This document shows, in pieces, positions 1 to 9,295 of a stretch of DNA of 64,000 bases. Under the pieces are notes generated by a model. It saw nothing but the letters and a program-made list of their open reading frames with translations, had not been told where the DNA came from and made no database searches. Made by a program: the position numbers and the translations under genes. The DNA is from Nostoc foliaceum FACHB-393 (GTDB lineage: Bacteria; Cyanobacteriota; Cyanobacteriia; Cyanobacteriales; Nostocaceae): assembly GCF_014698505.1 (NCBI RefSeq), contig NZ_JACJTD010000007.1:62001-126000 (forward strand), given 5' to 3'. Within the stretch, counting starts at the first letter, position 1. Each line of letters begins with the position of its first letter.

Positions 1-39
1 AAAATGACCTTTGCGTCTTGGTGCGAGGATTTAATTTTC

Positions 40-945
40 TCACGAGAACAAAAAATCTTGAACTGCTCCTAAAACAACTGCTGGGTATTCTTCATGCAGT
101 CCCAGAGAACCAGGGATAACAACACTTCTCACTCCTGGTAAAGCAACCAAAGCGTTCATTTCCTCTCGTGATTTGGGAGGACTAGATTCCCCAATTACTA
201 CCATGAACGGTACGGTTAAAGACTTTACAAGTTCCAGAAAATCAGATTGTTCGTGTACAGCATCGAGATTACCAGTTACAAAGGCAGCAGATGCAAATCG
301 CGCTCCTGGTTGTTGAGTCGTGTGCCACTTCTTCTCGATGAAACTGGGTGTAATTTTAGCCGCGTCAGTAAAGACATGACGGCGATACATAAAACTTAAT
401 AAAGATGGGGCAGTATTGAGTTTGTAGAGAGCTTGACCAAGTATAGGCGATCGCACCAATTCTCTCACAAAGCCAGCTATTTGCTGACTTGCCCCCATTG
501 TCGGCAAAGGCCCACGCCAAGTAGGAGCTAACAACACAATCTTTGAGAAAGCAGCAGGTTGTTTGACAGCTAATTGTAAAACGTAACTAGCAGCATGGCC
601 AGCTCCCACCACGGTAACAGGAGTAGTAAAAACAGCTTTGACAAAATCTTCCAGAAATTGCTGATATATTTCTGGTCGGTAATTCAAACTAGGGCGAGAA
701 GATTCACCAAATCCAGGCCAGTCTAAAGCTACAACTTGAAAATTGGGAGCTAGTAACCTGGCAAGTTCGCCGACTTCCAAACGCGTCGAAACACTGCTGA
801 AAGATGGTAGCAGCAATAGCGGTGAACCTTTACCGAGGGTTTCATAAACAACGCGCAATTGCTGATTTTCCCAATTCCAGAGATATTCTTGAACTACTCC
901 ACCAAAGCCAATAGCAGCAGGGGTAGATAATAGATTGGTTGACAT
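40..945 (-). CDS. alpha/beta-hydrolase-fold protein, nucleophile Ser not visible
   Basis: The protein has the alpha/beta hydrolase pattern: a strand and oxyanion region (PLLLLPSF), the DWPGFGES loop, and the strand before the nucleophile elbow (TVVGAGHAA). In active family members the elbow reads G-x-S-x-G. Here the Ser position is Gly, so classical serine hydrolase activity is doubtful. A late His is present (GLHEEYP). The substrate is unknown. I chose the ATG at 945 (about 301 aa). An upstream in-frame ATG at 981 would add 12 residues, but it lies at the edge of an intergenic repeat. The gene is followed upstream by a repeat-rich spacer and the SufE-like gene on the same strand. Confidence 0.8.
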   Translation of the reverse strand: MSTNLLSTPAAIGFGGVVQEYLWNWENQQLRVVYETLGKGSPLLLLPSFSSVSTRLEVGELARLLAPNFQVVALDWPGFGESSRPSLNYRPEIYQQFLEDFVKAVFTTPVTVVGAGHAASYVLQLAVKQPAAFSKIVLLAPTWRGPLPTMGASQQIAGFVRELVRSPILGQALYKLNTAPSLLSFMYRRHVFTDAAKITPSFIEKKWHTTQQPGARFASAAFVTGNLDAVHEQSDFLELVKSLTVPFMVVIGESSPPKSREEMNALVALPGVRSVVIPGSLGLHEEYPAVVLGAVQDFLFS

Positions 946-981
946 AAGACTAAATTTTGGTAGTTGTACGTTTTTTGTCAT

Positions 982-1046
982 TTGTCAGTTGTCCTTTGTC
1001 CTTTGCAAATGACCAATGACTAATGACAAATGACCAATAACCAAGT
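982..1046. repeat. intergenic heptamer-type repeat (TGACAAA/TGACCAA units)
   Basis: Short reiterated units of the type TTTGTCA, TTGTCCT and AATGACC, in both orientations, fill the gap between the hydrolase-like and SufE-like genes and can fold into a hairpin. The same vocabulary recurs at 13477, 21752 and, unusually, inside gltB near 41491. Confidence 0.6.
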
Positions 1047-1487
1047 TTAGTTAGGCAAATCTAACTTACATTCCAATGCTTTTTTTTGCATGGTTTTAAA
1101 AATGTTGTAAAACCCATTAGCACGGGAAGGTGTCAGACTAACGTTTAAACCTGTTTGTTGAATAAAATCTGGAGTAAGTTGGACAATCTCAGTTGGCGTT
1201 AGTCCATGTAATCCTTCAACCAAAAGTCCCACTAATCCTTTAGTTAACTGGGAATCGGAATCGCCCTTGAACACAACCTTACCATCATCCAAGGTTGCTG
1301 TGATATAAACTTGAGATACGCAACCAGGAACTTTATTTTCAGGTAATTTATCAGCTTCTGGGAACTCATTGAGCTTCTGAGCATACCAGATTAGCTGTTC
1401 GTAGCGTCGCTTCGGTTCGGAAGCGCGTTGAAAGCGCTGGACAATTTTAGCGAGCGCAGGTGGCAAAGAATCTAGAGTTGAAGACAT
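1047..1487 (-). CDS. SufE-like Fe-S cluster assembly protein
   Basis: This 146-residue protein matches the SufE family, which accepts persulfide sulfur from a cysteine desulfurase (SufS type), stimulates it, and passes the sulfur to the SufBCD scaffold. The conserved sulfur-acceptor Cys is visible in NKVPGCVSQV at about residues 51-60. The later ANGFYNIFKTM segment is also typical of the family. Length agrees with SufE (about 140 residues). It starts at an ATG. No suf operon is adjacent, and the nearest Fe-S gene in the window is the IscA-type protein at 46782. Confidence 0.9.
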   Translation of the reverse strand: MSSTLDSLPPALAKIVQRFQRASEPKRRYEQLIWYAQKLNEFPEADKLPENKVPGCVSQVYITATLDDGKVVFKGDSDSQLTKGLVGLLVEGLHGLTPTEIVQLTPDFIQQTGLNVSLTPSRANGFYNIFKTMQKKALECKLDLPN

Positions 1488-1616
1488 AACAGAAGCTGCA
1501 AACGATCGGTATCTCCTTGAGTGTAGATTATCTTTGGAGCGATGCCTACGGCAGTTCTCTTGGCAGTATGAAGCTTGCCATTACTAAATATAATTTATCA
1601 AATCAAGATAATTCCT

Positions 1617-1844
1617 GCGTAGGCGCAGCCCAACCTAGGCATCGCATTGATATTGGCTTAGGTTTTCCAATGCGCCTAATCACAAAAACTTAATTTTTTT
1701 ATAAGTAAGCTTTGATAGCAACTCTATATAAGTTACTGTTGTATCAGTATAGACTTCTTGTTATTACGTAAGTATCGGGAATGCGTGAAATTTATGTGTC
1801 GTTTGATTTTACTATGCGATGCTTAGGTTGGGTTGCGGCTACGC
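1617..1844. repeat. inverted repeat pair, 29-base arms around a 170 bp AT-rich core
   Basis: The left arm is 1617-1645 and the right arm 1816-1844. The reverse complement of the left arm (GCGATGCCTAGGTTGGG...) agrees with the right arm (GCGATGCTTAGGTTGGG...) at 26 of 29 positions. No transposase ORF lies inside, so this is either a small non-autonomous element or two separate copies of a dispersed repeat. Confidence 0.55.
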
Positions 1845-1903
1845 AATCACAAAATTAGCTGCAAGTTGTTTTTAATCTAGCAGCTAGGTGATAATCAACA
1901 ATA

Positions 1904-1950
1904 ATTAAAAATTAAAAATCAAAAAAAAATTCTGATTTTTAATTTTTAAT
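1904..1950 (-). terminator. AT-only perfect hairpin downstream of the RRM gene
   Basis: The 18-base arm ATTAAAAATTAAAAATCA at 1904-1921 is perfectly complementary to 1933-1950 with an 11-base loop. It begins 17 bp beyond the stop codon of the minus-strand RRM gene. The stem has almost no GC, so whether it terminates transcription or protects the mRNA end is not clear. Confidence 0.45.
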
Positions 1951-1966
1951 CTCTTTCCCTTAGGGA

Positions 1967-2473
1967 CTAATTCGTAGTTTGTGCAGCTAGCATCTGCTTC
2001 AGCTTTTCTAATTCCGAAGCCCAACGAGGATCTGGACGAATAGCGTCTGAATCGGTAGTTGTGGTGCTGTTTTCACGAGAACCTCCACCTCCACCACCGC
2101 CACGACGAGGCTTCTTAGAGCTTTTCTCGCGACGGCTACCTTCTCTATTAGGGGTAGGAGTGGGAGTACTACTAGCAAGAGTAACCGGTTTAGGTGCTTG
2201 CTCGTCGCCTTCTTCACCCTTTGTCCGAGGTAATGCTTTCTCTAGCTTAATCGGAGTGTCTTTGAACATCTGACCATTGTATTTTTCAATGATTTCGTCA
2301 GCTTGTTCGTCGTTGTTGACTGTCAGAAAACCAAAACCACGGCATTTGCCAGTTTTACGGTCTTTAATTAATTTAGTAGTTACAGCATCACCTTCTGCTG
2401 CAAAAACTGCTTGCAGATCCTGACGATCTATTTCTTCTTTAGGCAAATTACCTATATATAGGCGAATGGACAT
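1967..2473 (-). CDS. RRM-domain RNA-binding protein with Gly-rich linker
   Basis: One N-terminal RNA recognition motif spans about residues 1-80. The RNP2 motif is RLYIGNLP (residues 4-11) and RNP1 is CRGFGFLTV (about 44-52). A Pro/Thr/Ser and basic segment with seven consecutive glycines follows, then a conserved-looking tail (PRWASELEKLKQML). Cyanobacterial Rbp proteins of this kind bind mRNA; several are cold-induced and some help locate thylakoid mRNAs. The tail distinguishes it from the simpler Gly-rich Rbp proteins. A strong ribosome site (TGGAGG) sits about 10 bases before the ATG. The long upstream gap would allow a regulated 5' leader, which is an inference. Confidence 0.92.
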   Translation of the reverse strand: MSIRLYIGNLPKEEIDRQDLQAVFAAEGDAVTTKLIKDRKTGKCRGFGFLTVNNDEQADEIIEKYNGQMFKDTPIKLEKALPRTKGEEGDEQAPKPVTLASSTPTPTPNREGSRREKSSKKPRRGGGGGGGSRENSTTTTDSDAIRPDPRWASELEKLKQMLAAQTTN

Positions 2474-3109
2474 GAACTATACCTCCAGAGTTAAATGAAC
2501 ATGGCAAGGCAAGAAAACAATCACTTGGCTTTGGCTTTTAATTAAATAGATGCTATTGACCAAGACTGCCATCAACCAATTTTTTTGCTCGAAACTGTTA
2601 ACCTATACAACAATACAGTTTTTCGTCGGGATCAAGCTTGTTTAATCCAAAGGCCCACTCTATGGTGAGCTAATAACACCTTAATTCTAAGAATTGTAAA
2701 TTTAATAGCCTATTGCCTGCTAAAGTACACGCTTTTTTCCATGCCCTTTTTCGCAGAATCAAATACCATTCCTTACATTACCACGGTATTTTCTACGTAG
2801 CTAGTTTAGCGCATACATTTCCGACATTAGTATTATTGCATCGTAACATAAAACACATTTTTTTATTCAAGGGAGCATATTTTGAAACAAAAACCAGCCA
2901 ATGGCTGGTTATTTTCCTGCTGTGTTGGGAGGATAAAAAGTATGGAGCGGGGGAAAAGCATCCAAATTTATAACTAAGCTGTAGTGCTGAGTTATATTGG
3001 CTGCTATTGTTTGTGTAAATAAATGTAACACTTTGAAAGAAAACCTGCAACTTTTGTTTACATTACGATTTTTCCTTTGTCAATCGTTTATTGTCTCCTG
3101 ACTAAATGA
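2474..3109. other. 636 bp gap: leader region of the RRM gene and terminator of the M48-like gene
   Basis: The part next to 2474 is the likely promoter and 5' leader of the RRM gene. The part near 2885-2910 holds a terminator for the minus-strand M48-like gene. Two overlapping ORFs of about 85 codons on opposite strands around 2713-3050 read across that terminator and look non-coding. Confidence 0.5.
2885..2910 (-). terminator. Rho-independent terminator of the M48-like gene
   Basis: AACCAGCC (2892-2899) and GGCTGGTT (2903-2910) form an 8-bp GC-containing stem with a 3-base loop. On the minus strand the stem is followed by TTTGTTT. It lies about 200 bp past the stop of the minus-strand M48-like gene, with no other gene between. 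Confidence 0.65.
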
Positions 3110-5386
3110 CTAACCAGTGAGAAAAACATATGCGCCCCAAGCCTGTGCTGCAACTGCCAAAAAAGTAGACCAAATTGGATGCGGGCTATGAATCGTCTTA
3201 CCACTTTGAGTTTCCAGAGTTTGGATATCGATCCAAGGTGTTGCTCCTCGCCGGAACCAACCTGTAACGATAATTTGCCTACCAATTAGATCCTGGTGAT
3301 TGACTGACTGTCCTAGCCAAGAAACATGGTGTAATTTCACTAAACCTGCACTGGACTGGAGAATTAAATCTTGCGCTAGGGAGTTGCTAGTGCCTTGACG
3401 ACCTAACAATTTGCCTACAAGACGCACACTGACGCTATCAATTGGTAAAGCAGAAGGGTCAGCTAACAGGTTGGGTAGGTAGTCGTCAGTTTGTACGGTG
3501 GCAGGTTTAATATCGGGGAAAAAAGAATTAATCCGCATCACTGTACCGATGCTAAAGCCAATCAGAAGGCAGCCTGTAATGAAAGACCAATCTTCATATA
3601 TCCACTTTAGATTTAAAAACTTGAGTGTGAATGCTAGTTGCCAGGTTAGCCAGACGAACGCTGCAAACAGAACCCCCAGAGGAATTCCCAACCAGGGAGC
3701 GATTTGTAACAAGAAAGACTGACGCTTAACCTTTGATGGAACGCTTGCAAAATGTAGTTCGGTGTCTAGATGCCAGTGACGGGCTATTTGACAGAGGCGT
3801 TCGATGCGATCGCCCATCAAAGGATGGCTATTGTTAATCGTAAACCATCGGCGATAGGGATTGGCAGTATCCCACTTCAAAAATGATTCAAAGGATAGAT
3901 TGCTGGCAATAGTGCCCAAAGATAGGCTCTGTTGGTGGCTGACTGGTGTTAGGAGATTTAAACTTTCTAGTTGCCAACTAGTCTGTTCCTGTTTTTGGAT
4001 ATCAGCTGCAATTCCAATGGCGATTTTGAGTAAAGCGCGAATCAGGGCATTGGGATTACCAGTAATTTCAGATGCGACGCGATCGCTATAATAAAGCCGC
4101 AACCGCGACAACCACAATGCACTTCCAGTCAGTAAACACCAAATTCCATAAATCAGACTCGCCAAAATTGTCACCGGCCAGCGCCAAATTTTCCCTGATA
4201 TTTTGTCTCCCCACTCTGATACTTGCTGATATAGCTGATGAATTGGTAGTGTTACCAGCAGCAACAAAGACATCACAGCAAAATCCCAGTGAGCAATATG
4301 CCCTAACTGCGTAGCGTAAATAGTGGCGATTTCATCATCTGCTAGCTGCTCTAATAGACCTTGACTCACAACAATCCTGGCATTACGTGGTAAACTACCA
4401 TAGGTCAGGATAATTGGTGCAGCCATTGGTAAAATCCGCAGTTTGGGTAATGGCCAGTGCCGCTGCTGGCAACAACGTTGTAACACCCGAACAGCTTCGC
4501 GGCTATGGGCATTCAATACATCTTTGGGAAATTCTCGCTGACCATACAAGTTCGCCAATAGCAGATCCAGCAACCAAGGTGATACTCCGACCAGAATCAC
4601 CAATACTATTAGCAGCAATTTAGTAGGGTCGCGGTATAAGAACTGTAACGGCTCCAGATAAGGTAGTTTGACTAAAGTCTGGTTGATGAATCCAAATGCT
4701 AGCTTAAGCATTTCCCGCATCACCCAAAACAGGGCGATGAATGTCCCTGCTGTCAGCAACCGCAAAGGGATTAATTTCGGTTTACGTAGGGGTTGCCATG
4801 CTTTAGCGCGTTGTGCTTGTCGCCAATAAATAACACCGAATAATTTAGCTTGGGTACGGGTCACAGAACCCATGAAACCGCTTAAAGGCACAGATGCAGA
4901 TGCTAGTGGTGGCGGTGGTGTCGCTACTGTAGCTTTGAGTCTACCTAGTGGTACCATCGGCGGGGTGTCGTCGCTCTTGGTCTCTATGACTTGATCTTTT
5001 GTCTGTTCCTCTAATGTAGAAGTTACCGGGGGAGTAACTGGGGGAGAAGCTGGGGTTGAATTATCAAAGGCAACAAATCCAGTTTCTACATTTTTTGATT
5101 CTTGATCGCGTTTTTTACGTTTTGTCAGGTGTTCGAGAGCGCGTTTTGCCCACTCTTGAACTTGCGGATTGTTACTCTCAATGAGATTCTGGGAAATAGT
5201 AATCGCTTTGGAGGCTTCGCCAATACGTGCATAAGCCATTACTAAACCAACCTGGGCTTGTAAGCTAGCAGTCGCATTACTTTGGCTGCTAGCAATAGGT
5301 TCTAGTTGAGCGATCGCTGTTTGGTAATTTCCCTGCTTGAGGGCAACTAAACCAGCCTCCAAAGACGGTTTGGCATGTGAAGGCAT
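3110..5386 (-). CDS. TPR + M48-like multi-pass membrane protein, degenerate zinc motif
   Basis: Order of parts: TPR-like helices (about residues 10-95), a Pro/Thr-rich linker, about six hydrophobic segments interleaved with an M48 (HtpX/CAAX-protease) type domain, and a soluble C-terminal OB-like region (about 660-735). The family zinc motif HExxH appears here as TQLGH (in IYATQLGHIAHWD), so the first His and the catalytic Glu are missing. The downstream Glu ligand, in the E-x-x-x-D block, reads LYYSDR and also lacks Glu. The fold is recognisable, but peptidase activity is not expected, which suggests a chaperone or regulatory role. I chose the ATG at 5386 (758 aa), just before the TPR; an upstream ATG at 5434 adds 16 residues of poor quality. 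Confidence 0.85.
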   Translation of the reverse strand: MPSHAKPSLEAGLVALKQGNYQTAIAQLEPIASSQSNATASLQAQVGLVMAYARIGEASKAITISQNLIESNNPQVQEWAKRALEHLTKRKKRDQESKNVETGFVAFDNSTPASPPVTPPVTSTLEEQTKDQVIETKSDDTPPMVPLGRLKATVATPPPPLASASVPLSGFMGSVTRTQAKLFGVIYWRQAQRAKAWQPLRKPKLIPLRLLTAGTFIALFWVMREMLKLAFGFINQTLVKLPYLEPLQFLYRDPTKLLLIVLVILVGVSPWLLDLLLANLYGQREFPKDVLNAHSREAVRVLQRCCQQRHWPLPKLRILPMAAPIILTYGSLPRNARIVVSQGLLEQLADDEIATIYATQLGHIAHWDFAVMSLLLLVTLPIHQLYQQVSEWGDKISGKIWRWPVTILASLIYGIWCLLTGSALWLSRLRLYYSDRVASEITGNPNALIRALLKIAIGIAADIQKQEQTSWQLESLNLLTPVSHQQSLSLGTIASNLSFESFLKWDTANPYRRWFTINNSHPLMGDRIERLCQIARHWHLDTELHFASVPSKVKRQSFLLQIAPWLGIPLGVLFAAFVWLTWQLAFTLKFLNLKWIYEDWSFITGCLLIGFSIGTVMRINSFFPDIKPATVQTDDYLPNLLADPSALPIDSVSVRLVGKLLGRQGTSNSLAQDLILQSSAGLVKLHHVSWLGQSVNHQDLIGRQIIVTGWFRRGATPWIDIQTLETQSGKTIHSPHPIWSTFLAVAAQAWGAYVFLTG

Positions 5387-5494
5387 ACAAATTCTGGCAC
5401 TCCAATCTCTTCTAGGTGATCCACGTTTGTGCAAAAGCGCGAACCTCGGATGCCGTGGAAATCAACCGCGCCCAAGTTTTGCTTGTCAAGTGAA

Positions 5495-7123
5495 TTATTC
5501 CTCCACTGGTTTTTGACTAGAAAATACTGGAGCGATCGCGCTTAATTTTAACTCTGGATGGTCGCCCAGTAACTGTTGACAATTCCATTCATTGCGGAAT
5601 AGCAACACTGGTCGTTCCATACTGTCTTTAACTGTAGTGGTATTGAATATCCGTCCCACCTTTTCTAATGCTTCCCAACCACCCTCAACCCAACGGGCGA
5701 CACTGTAGGGCAATAACTCTAATATGGTTTCTACACCATACTCGTTTTGTAAGCGAAATTGCACTACCTCGAATTGCAACTGACCCACCGCAGCCAAAAT
5801 TGGATCGCGCTTGGCTTCATCAGTTGAATACATAATTTGCACAGCACCTTCTTCTCGCAATTCCGCAATGCCTTTTTGGAATTGTTTCGACTTCGAGGGG
5901 TTGGGATTCCTCAGAGACGCAAACAGTTCCGGCGAGAAATACGGAATTCCCTCGTATTCTAGCTTTTGCCCCGTGTAAATTGTATCTCCGATCGCAAAAA
6001 CACCGGGATTGTTCAAACCGATCACATCGCCAGGATAAGCCACATCAATTGATTCTCGCTCTTGGGCAAAGAGTTTTTGCGGGCGAGACAGACGGATGAG
6101 TTTACCAATGCGGGCGTGATTCACCATCATATCTTTTTCAAACTTACCAGTGCAGACCCGGATAAATGCTACGCGATCGCGGTGTTTCGGGTCCATATTC
6201 GCTTGCAGTTTGAAGACAAACCCCGAAAATTCCGGGTATGTAGGAGCAACTTCGCCAACACTGCTGTAATGAGAACCGGGTTTAAGGGCATAGTCGAGGA
6301 AGTACTTGAGGAATAACTCTACCCCAAAGTTAGTCATGGCGCTACCAAAGAACACAGGCGTCATTTTGCCTTCGTGTACCAACTGTAAATCTAGCTCTGG
6401 CCCAACTCCTTCTAACAGTTCTAAATCATTTTTCAGTTGGTAGTAGAGGTCTTTTTCTAGCTGTTCTTCTATTCTCGGATCACCTAACTCGACTATCGTA
6501 TCACGGGCTTCTCGGCTACCGTGGGCGCTGCGTTCAAACAGGTGAATTTGTTGCATGTGTCGGTCAAAAACACCTTTAAAGCGATCGCCCATACCAATCG
6601 GCCAGTTTACCGCATAGGTTTGCAATCCCAGTTCTTGCTCAATTTCATCCAACAGTTCCAGAGGTTCCCTTCCTGGGCGGTCGAGCTTGTTGACAAATGT
6701 AAAGATCGGGATACCGCGCAACTTACATACTTCAAACAATTTGCGAGTTTGGGGTTCCAAACCTTTTGCTGCATCAATCAGCATTACTGCATTATCGGCG
6801 GCGGCGAGAGTCCGATAAGTATCTTCACTGAAATCTTGGTGTCCGGGAGTGTCTAATAAATTTATTTGGCAGTTCCGGTATTCAAATTGCAACACTGTGG
6901 AGGTAATAGAAATACCCCGTTGTTGCTCCATCGCCATCCAGTCAGAGGTAGCTTTGCGCTGTGCCCGTCGCGCCTTAACCGCCCCAGCTTCGTGAATAGC
7001 ACCTCCGTATAGGAGCAGCTTTTCTGTTAGTGTAGTTTTACCCGCATCAGGGTGAGAAATAATCGCAAAGTTGCGGCGAAGTTCAACTGCTTGATGCAGT
7101 TCAGACTGAAGTTCAGTTGACAT
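5495..7123 (-). CDS. prfC: peptide chain release factor 3
   Basis: RF3 is the GTPase that removes RF1/RF2 from the ribosome after peptide release. The 542 residues carry the GTP-binding motifs: P-loop SHPDAGKT (23-30), the switch-I region [15 protein letters not shown], and NKLD (about 146-149). EF-Tu-like domain 2 and a C-terminal domain follow, as in the family (about 530 residues). Residues [18 protein letters not shown] distinguish it from EF-G, which is also present in this window. It sits 108 bp upstream of the M48-like gene on the same strand. Confidence 0.97.
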   Translation of the reverse strand: MSTELQSELHQAVELRRNFAIISHPDAGKTTLTEKLLLYGGAIHEAGAVKARRAQRKATSDWMAMEQQRGISITSTVLQFEYRNCQINLLDTPGHQDFSEDTYRTLAAADNAVMLIDAAKGLEPQTRKLFEVCKLRGIPIFTFVNKLDRPGREPLELLDEIEQELGLQTYAVNWPIGMGDRFKGVFDRHMQQIHLFERSAHGSREARDTIVELGDPRIEEQLEKDLYYQLKNDLELLEGVGPELDLQLVHEGKMTPVFFGSAMTNFGVELFLKYFLDYALKPGSHYSSVGEVAPTYPEFSGFVFKLQANMDPKHRDRVAFIRVCTGKFEKDMMVNHARIGKLIRLSRPQKLFAQERESIDVAYPGDVIGLNNPGVFAIGDTIYTGQKLEYEGIPYFSPELFASLRNPNPSKSKQFQKGIAELREEGAVQIMYSTDEAKRDPILAAVGQLQFEVVQFRLQNEYGVETILELLPYSVARWVEGGWEALEKVGRIFNTTTVKDSMERPVLLFRNEWNCQQLLGDHPELKLSAIAPVFSSQKPVEE

Positions 7124-7248
7124 AACTGTATTTGTTTGTAACTTAACTTAATTTTTTTCTATTCTGGCAAGTCTTTTAATCTTAAGACAACGATGCTCGT
7201 GATAGGGTCGTAATATAATCAACAATCTAACTAAACTAGGAGAAAGGA

Positions 7249-7608
7249 ATGTACGACACAGACAAGCGAAAGCTTCTATCCGCCTTGTCTCATGGAGCCA
7301 TTTTTTTCAGCACCACGTTGGTATCTGTAGGTATACCTATAGCCATACTGTTCGTATCTGATGACCCTGTTGTTAAAGAAAACGCCAAAGAATCCATCAA
7401 TTTCCACTTTAATGTCTGGCTTTATGGAGGAATTCTGGGAGCGCTATTTTTTCTATTAGGTTGGTTAGTGTTACCTCTATTAGTGCTGGGGCCACTAGCA
7501 GGTATCGGATATTTGTTGCACTGGGGCTTAACAATTTGGGCACTCATCGGAGTTTTCAGCAATCCTGATATACCCTTTCGTTATCCCTACATTTTCCGAT
7601 TTCTTTAG
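7249..7608 (+). CDS. DUF4870-family small membrane protein
   Basis: This 119-residue protein has three hydrophobic helices (about 15-35, 58-78 and 80-103). The pattern KRKLLSALSHGAIFFS at the start and KENAKESINFHFNVWL in the middle is that of the DUF4870 family (related to Tic20-like proteins), whose function is unknown. An AGGAGAAAGGA ribosome site precedes the ATG. It is divergent from prfC across a 125 bp gap that should hold both promoters. Confidence 0.85.
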   Translation: MYDTDKRKLLSALSHGAIFFSTTLVSVGIPIAILFVSDDPVVKENAKESINFHFNVWLYGGILGALFFLLGWLVLPLLVLGPLAGIGYLLHWGLTIWALIGVFSNPDIPFRYPYIFRFL

Positions 7609-7763
7609 CACAAATGGTGGTATTCGGTAATTTGAATTACCAACATCAGAAAAATTTTTCCCTATTAGCTAATTTATGTAATTGCTTTGGTGGAATTTGC
7701 TATCTATGTTGTTTTTTTTCTAGTCCGTCGGATAGATGCAACCAAGCTGTAAAATACAAAATT

Positions 7764-7790
7764 GCCCTACAGCTTGATTAAGAGTAGGGC
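7764..7790. repeat. hairpin GCCCTAC/GTAGGGC upstream of hemB
   Basis: GCCCTAC (7764-7770) pairs with GTAGGGC (7784-7790) around a 13-base loop. No T-tract follows on the plus strand, but T-rich sequence follows on the minus strand. It could be a weak terminator between the DUF4870 gene and hemB or part of the hemB leader. Confidence 0.35.
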
Positions 7791-7901
7791 AAAGGACAGT
7801 TAAGCACTGTTTGTAGTCTGTCTGACGGCAGGAAAGTTTTAGCCTGCTTTTGTGACGCTTTGTTTTGTGTCCATTTGCGTTGTTTTTCTTCATAAAATTT
7901 T

Positions 7902-8882
7902 ATGTTTCCTATACATCGCCCCCGTCGTCTACGTACTCATCCTCAACTGCGGCGGATGGTTCGTGAAACTGTTTTGACAACAAGCGATTTTATCTACCCA
8001 CTATTTGCCGTACCAGGTGAGGGAATCGCTAATGAGGTGAAATCGATGCCCGGAGTCTACCAACTTTCGGTAGATAAAATTGTCGAAGAGGCAAAAGAAG
8101 TTTACGACTTAGGAATTCCTTCTATTATTCTATTTGGTATTCCGGCTGATAAAGATGTGGATGCCACTGGCGCTTGGCATGATTGCGGTATCGTTCAAAA
8201 AGCAGCGACTGCGGTAAAAGCAGCAGTGCCAGACTTAATTGTAATTGCTGATACTTGTTTGTGTGAGTACACCAGTCACGGTCATTGTGGTTATCTGCAA
8301 GTTGGTGATTTAACAGGACGAGTTTTAAATGACCCAACTCTGGAATTGTTGAAAAAAACGGCTGTTTCTCAAGCGAAAGCCGGTGCCGATATCATCGCAC
8401 CTTCGGGAATGATGGATGGTTTTGTCCAGGCAATTCGTGTAGGTTTGGATGAAGCAGGATTTCAAGACACGCCGATTTTGTCTTATGCTGCTAAGTATGC
8501 TTCGGGATATTATGGCCCATTTCGGGATGCAGCAGACTCGACACCGCAATTTGGGGACAGAAGGACTTACCAAATGGACCCAGGTAACGCCCGCGAAGCA
8601 ATTAAAGAGATTGAATTGGATATCGCTGAAGGTGCTGATATGCTCATGGTTAAGCCAGCTTTGGCATACATGGACATTATCTGGCGGGTGAAGGAAGCAA
8701 GTAACTTACCAGTTGCGGCTTACAATGTTTCCGGTGAGTATTCGATGGTGAAAGCTGCGTCTCTCAATGGTTGGATTGATGAGGAGCGGGTGGTTTTGGA
8801 AACTTTAACTGGATTTAAACGGGCTGGCGCAGACTTGATTTTGACCTACCATGCTAAAGATGCGGCGCGATGGTTAAAGTAG
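7902..8882 (+). CDS. hemB: delta-aminolevulinic acid dehydratase (porphobilinogen synthase)
   Basis: HemB condenses two 5-aminolevulinate molecules to porphobilinogen, the common precursor of haem, chlorophyll and bilins, in the cytoplasm. The 326-residue length fits. Visible residues: the Cys-type metal site [14 protein letters not shown] (about 120-133), the first active-site Lys in [16 protein letters not shown] (about 195-210), and the Schiff-base Lys in [11 protein letters not shown] (about 250). An N-terminal [18 protein letters not shown] stretch is also typical. Confidence 0.98.
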   Translation: MFPIHRPRRLRTHPQLRRMVRETVLTTSDFIYPLFAVPGEGIANEVKSMPGVYQLSVDKIVEEAKEVYDLGIPSIILFGIPADKDVDATGAWHDCGIVQKAATAVKAAVPDLIVIADTCLCEYTSHGHCGYLQVGDLTGRVLNDPTLELLKKTAVSQAKAGADIIAPSGMMDGFVQAIRVGLDEAGFQDTPILSYAAKYASGYYGPFRDAADSTPQFGDRRTYQMDPGNAREAIKEIELDIAEGADMLMVKPALAYMDIIWRVKEASNLPVAAYNVSGEYSMVKAASLNGWIDEERVVLETLTGFKRAGADLILTYHAKDAARWLK

Positions 8883-8993
8883 GGTGAGCCATTGAAAAGT
8901 AAGGATTTAGAAATCTCACGCAGAGGCACAGAGGCGCAGAGTTGTGTTTTGGTGGCTCGACGTGAGATTTTGTGTTTTGACTGTGATTGTATC

Positions 8994-9137
8994 GCCAGCC
9001 TCAAAGAAGAAATTGAGAGTCTCCTCAATCAACACAAAGAACTTGAGCCAAAAATACGTGCTACTAATCCTAAATATGCAGCACTAAAATATCTTGACCC
9101 TCTGAAATTAACTCAAATTCATAGCCGCGTTAACTAA
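8994..9137 (+). pseudogene. fragment of a CHAT/TPR-type protein
   Basis: About 48 codons encode KIRATNPKYAALKYLDPL flanked by a coiled-coil-like segment. This is the linker that precedes the CHAT peptidase domain in cyanobacterial TPR-CHAT proteins (typically PxYAALKYPxPL). It is joined upstream, in frame, to unrelated repeat-derived sequence (CGCAGAGGCACAGAGGCGCAGAG, 8921-8943) reading from a TTG at 8892, and ends at a stop where the CHAT domain should begin. I therefore call it a remnant rather than an 81-aa gene. Confidence 0.55.
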
Positions 9138-9214
9138 CTTAACCTCTCAAAAATCTTACCAACCCCTACTAATAAATCAATTTAATAAAACTATTTTATA
9201 TTTTCCAGGTGAGC

Positions 9215-9295
9215 ATGAATATGGATATGCAAGCCCTGAGAGAGCGTGCAAGACTGAGCCGTGCAGAGATTGCCTTCAGGCTTATATGCAGTTAA
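9215..9295 (+). pseudogene. N-terminal fragment of an XRE-type DNA-binding protein
   Basis: The 26-codon ORF begins MNMDMQALRERARLSRAEIA and stops after FRLICS. The start resembles the first helix-turn-helix residues of cyanobacterial XRE-family regulators (MDMQALRERAGLSRAEVAF), but the recognition helix and the remainder are missing. Too short to be functional as a regulator. Confidence 0.5.

Larger units (their letters stand above)
1488..1966. other. 479 bp gap with an inverted repeat pair and a terminator-like hairpin
   Basis: No coding region is supported here. Two 29-base arms, 1617-1645 and 1816-1844, are inverted copies matching at 26 of 29 positions and enclose 170 bp. A GCGATGCCTACGGCA unit near 1541 belongs to the same sequence family. 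The right end holds an AT-only hairpin at 1904-1950, next to the 3' end of the RRM gene. Confidence 0.6.

Noticed and set aside
2713..3050. Overlapping ORFs of about 85 codons on opposite strands
   Set aside because: They read across the terminator of the M48-like gene and have no family or ribosome site.
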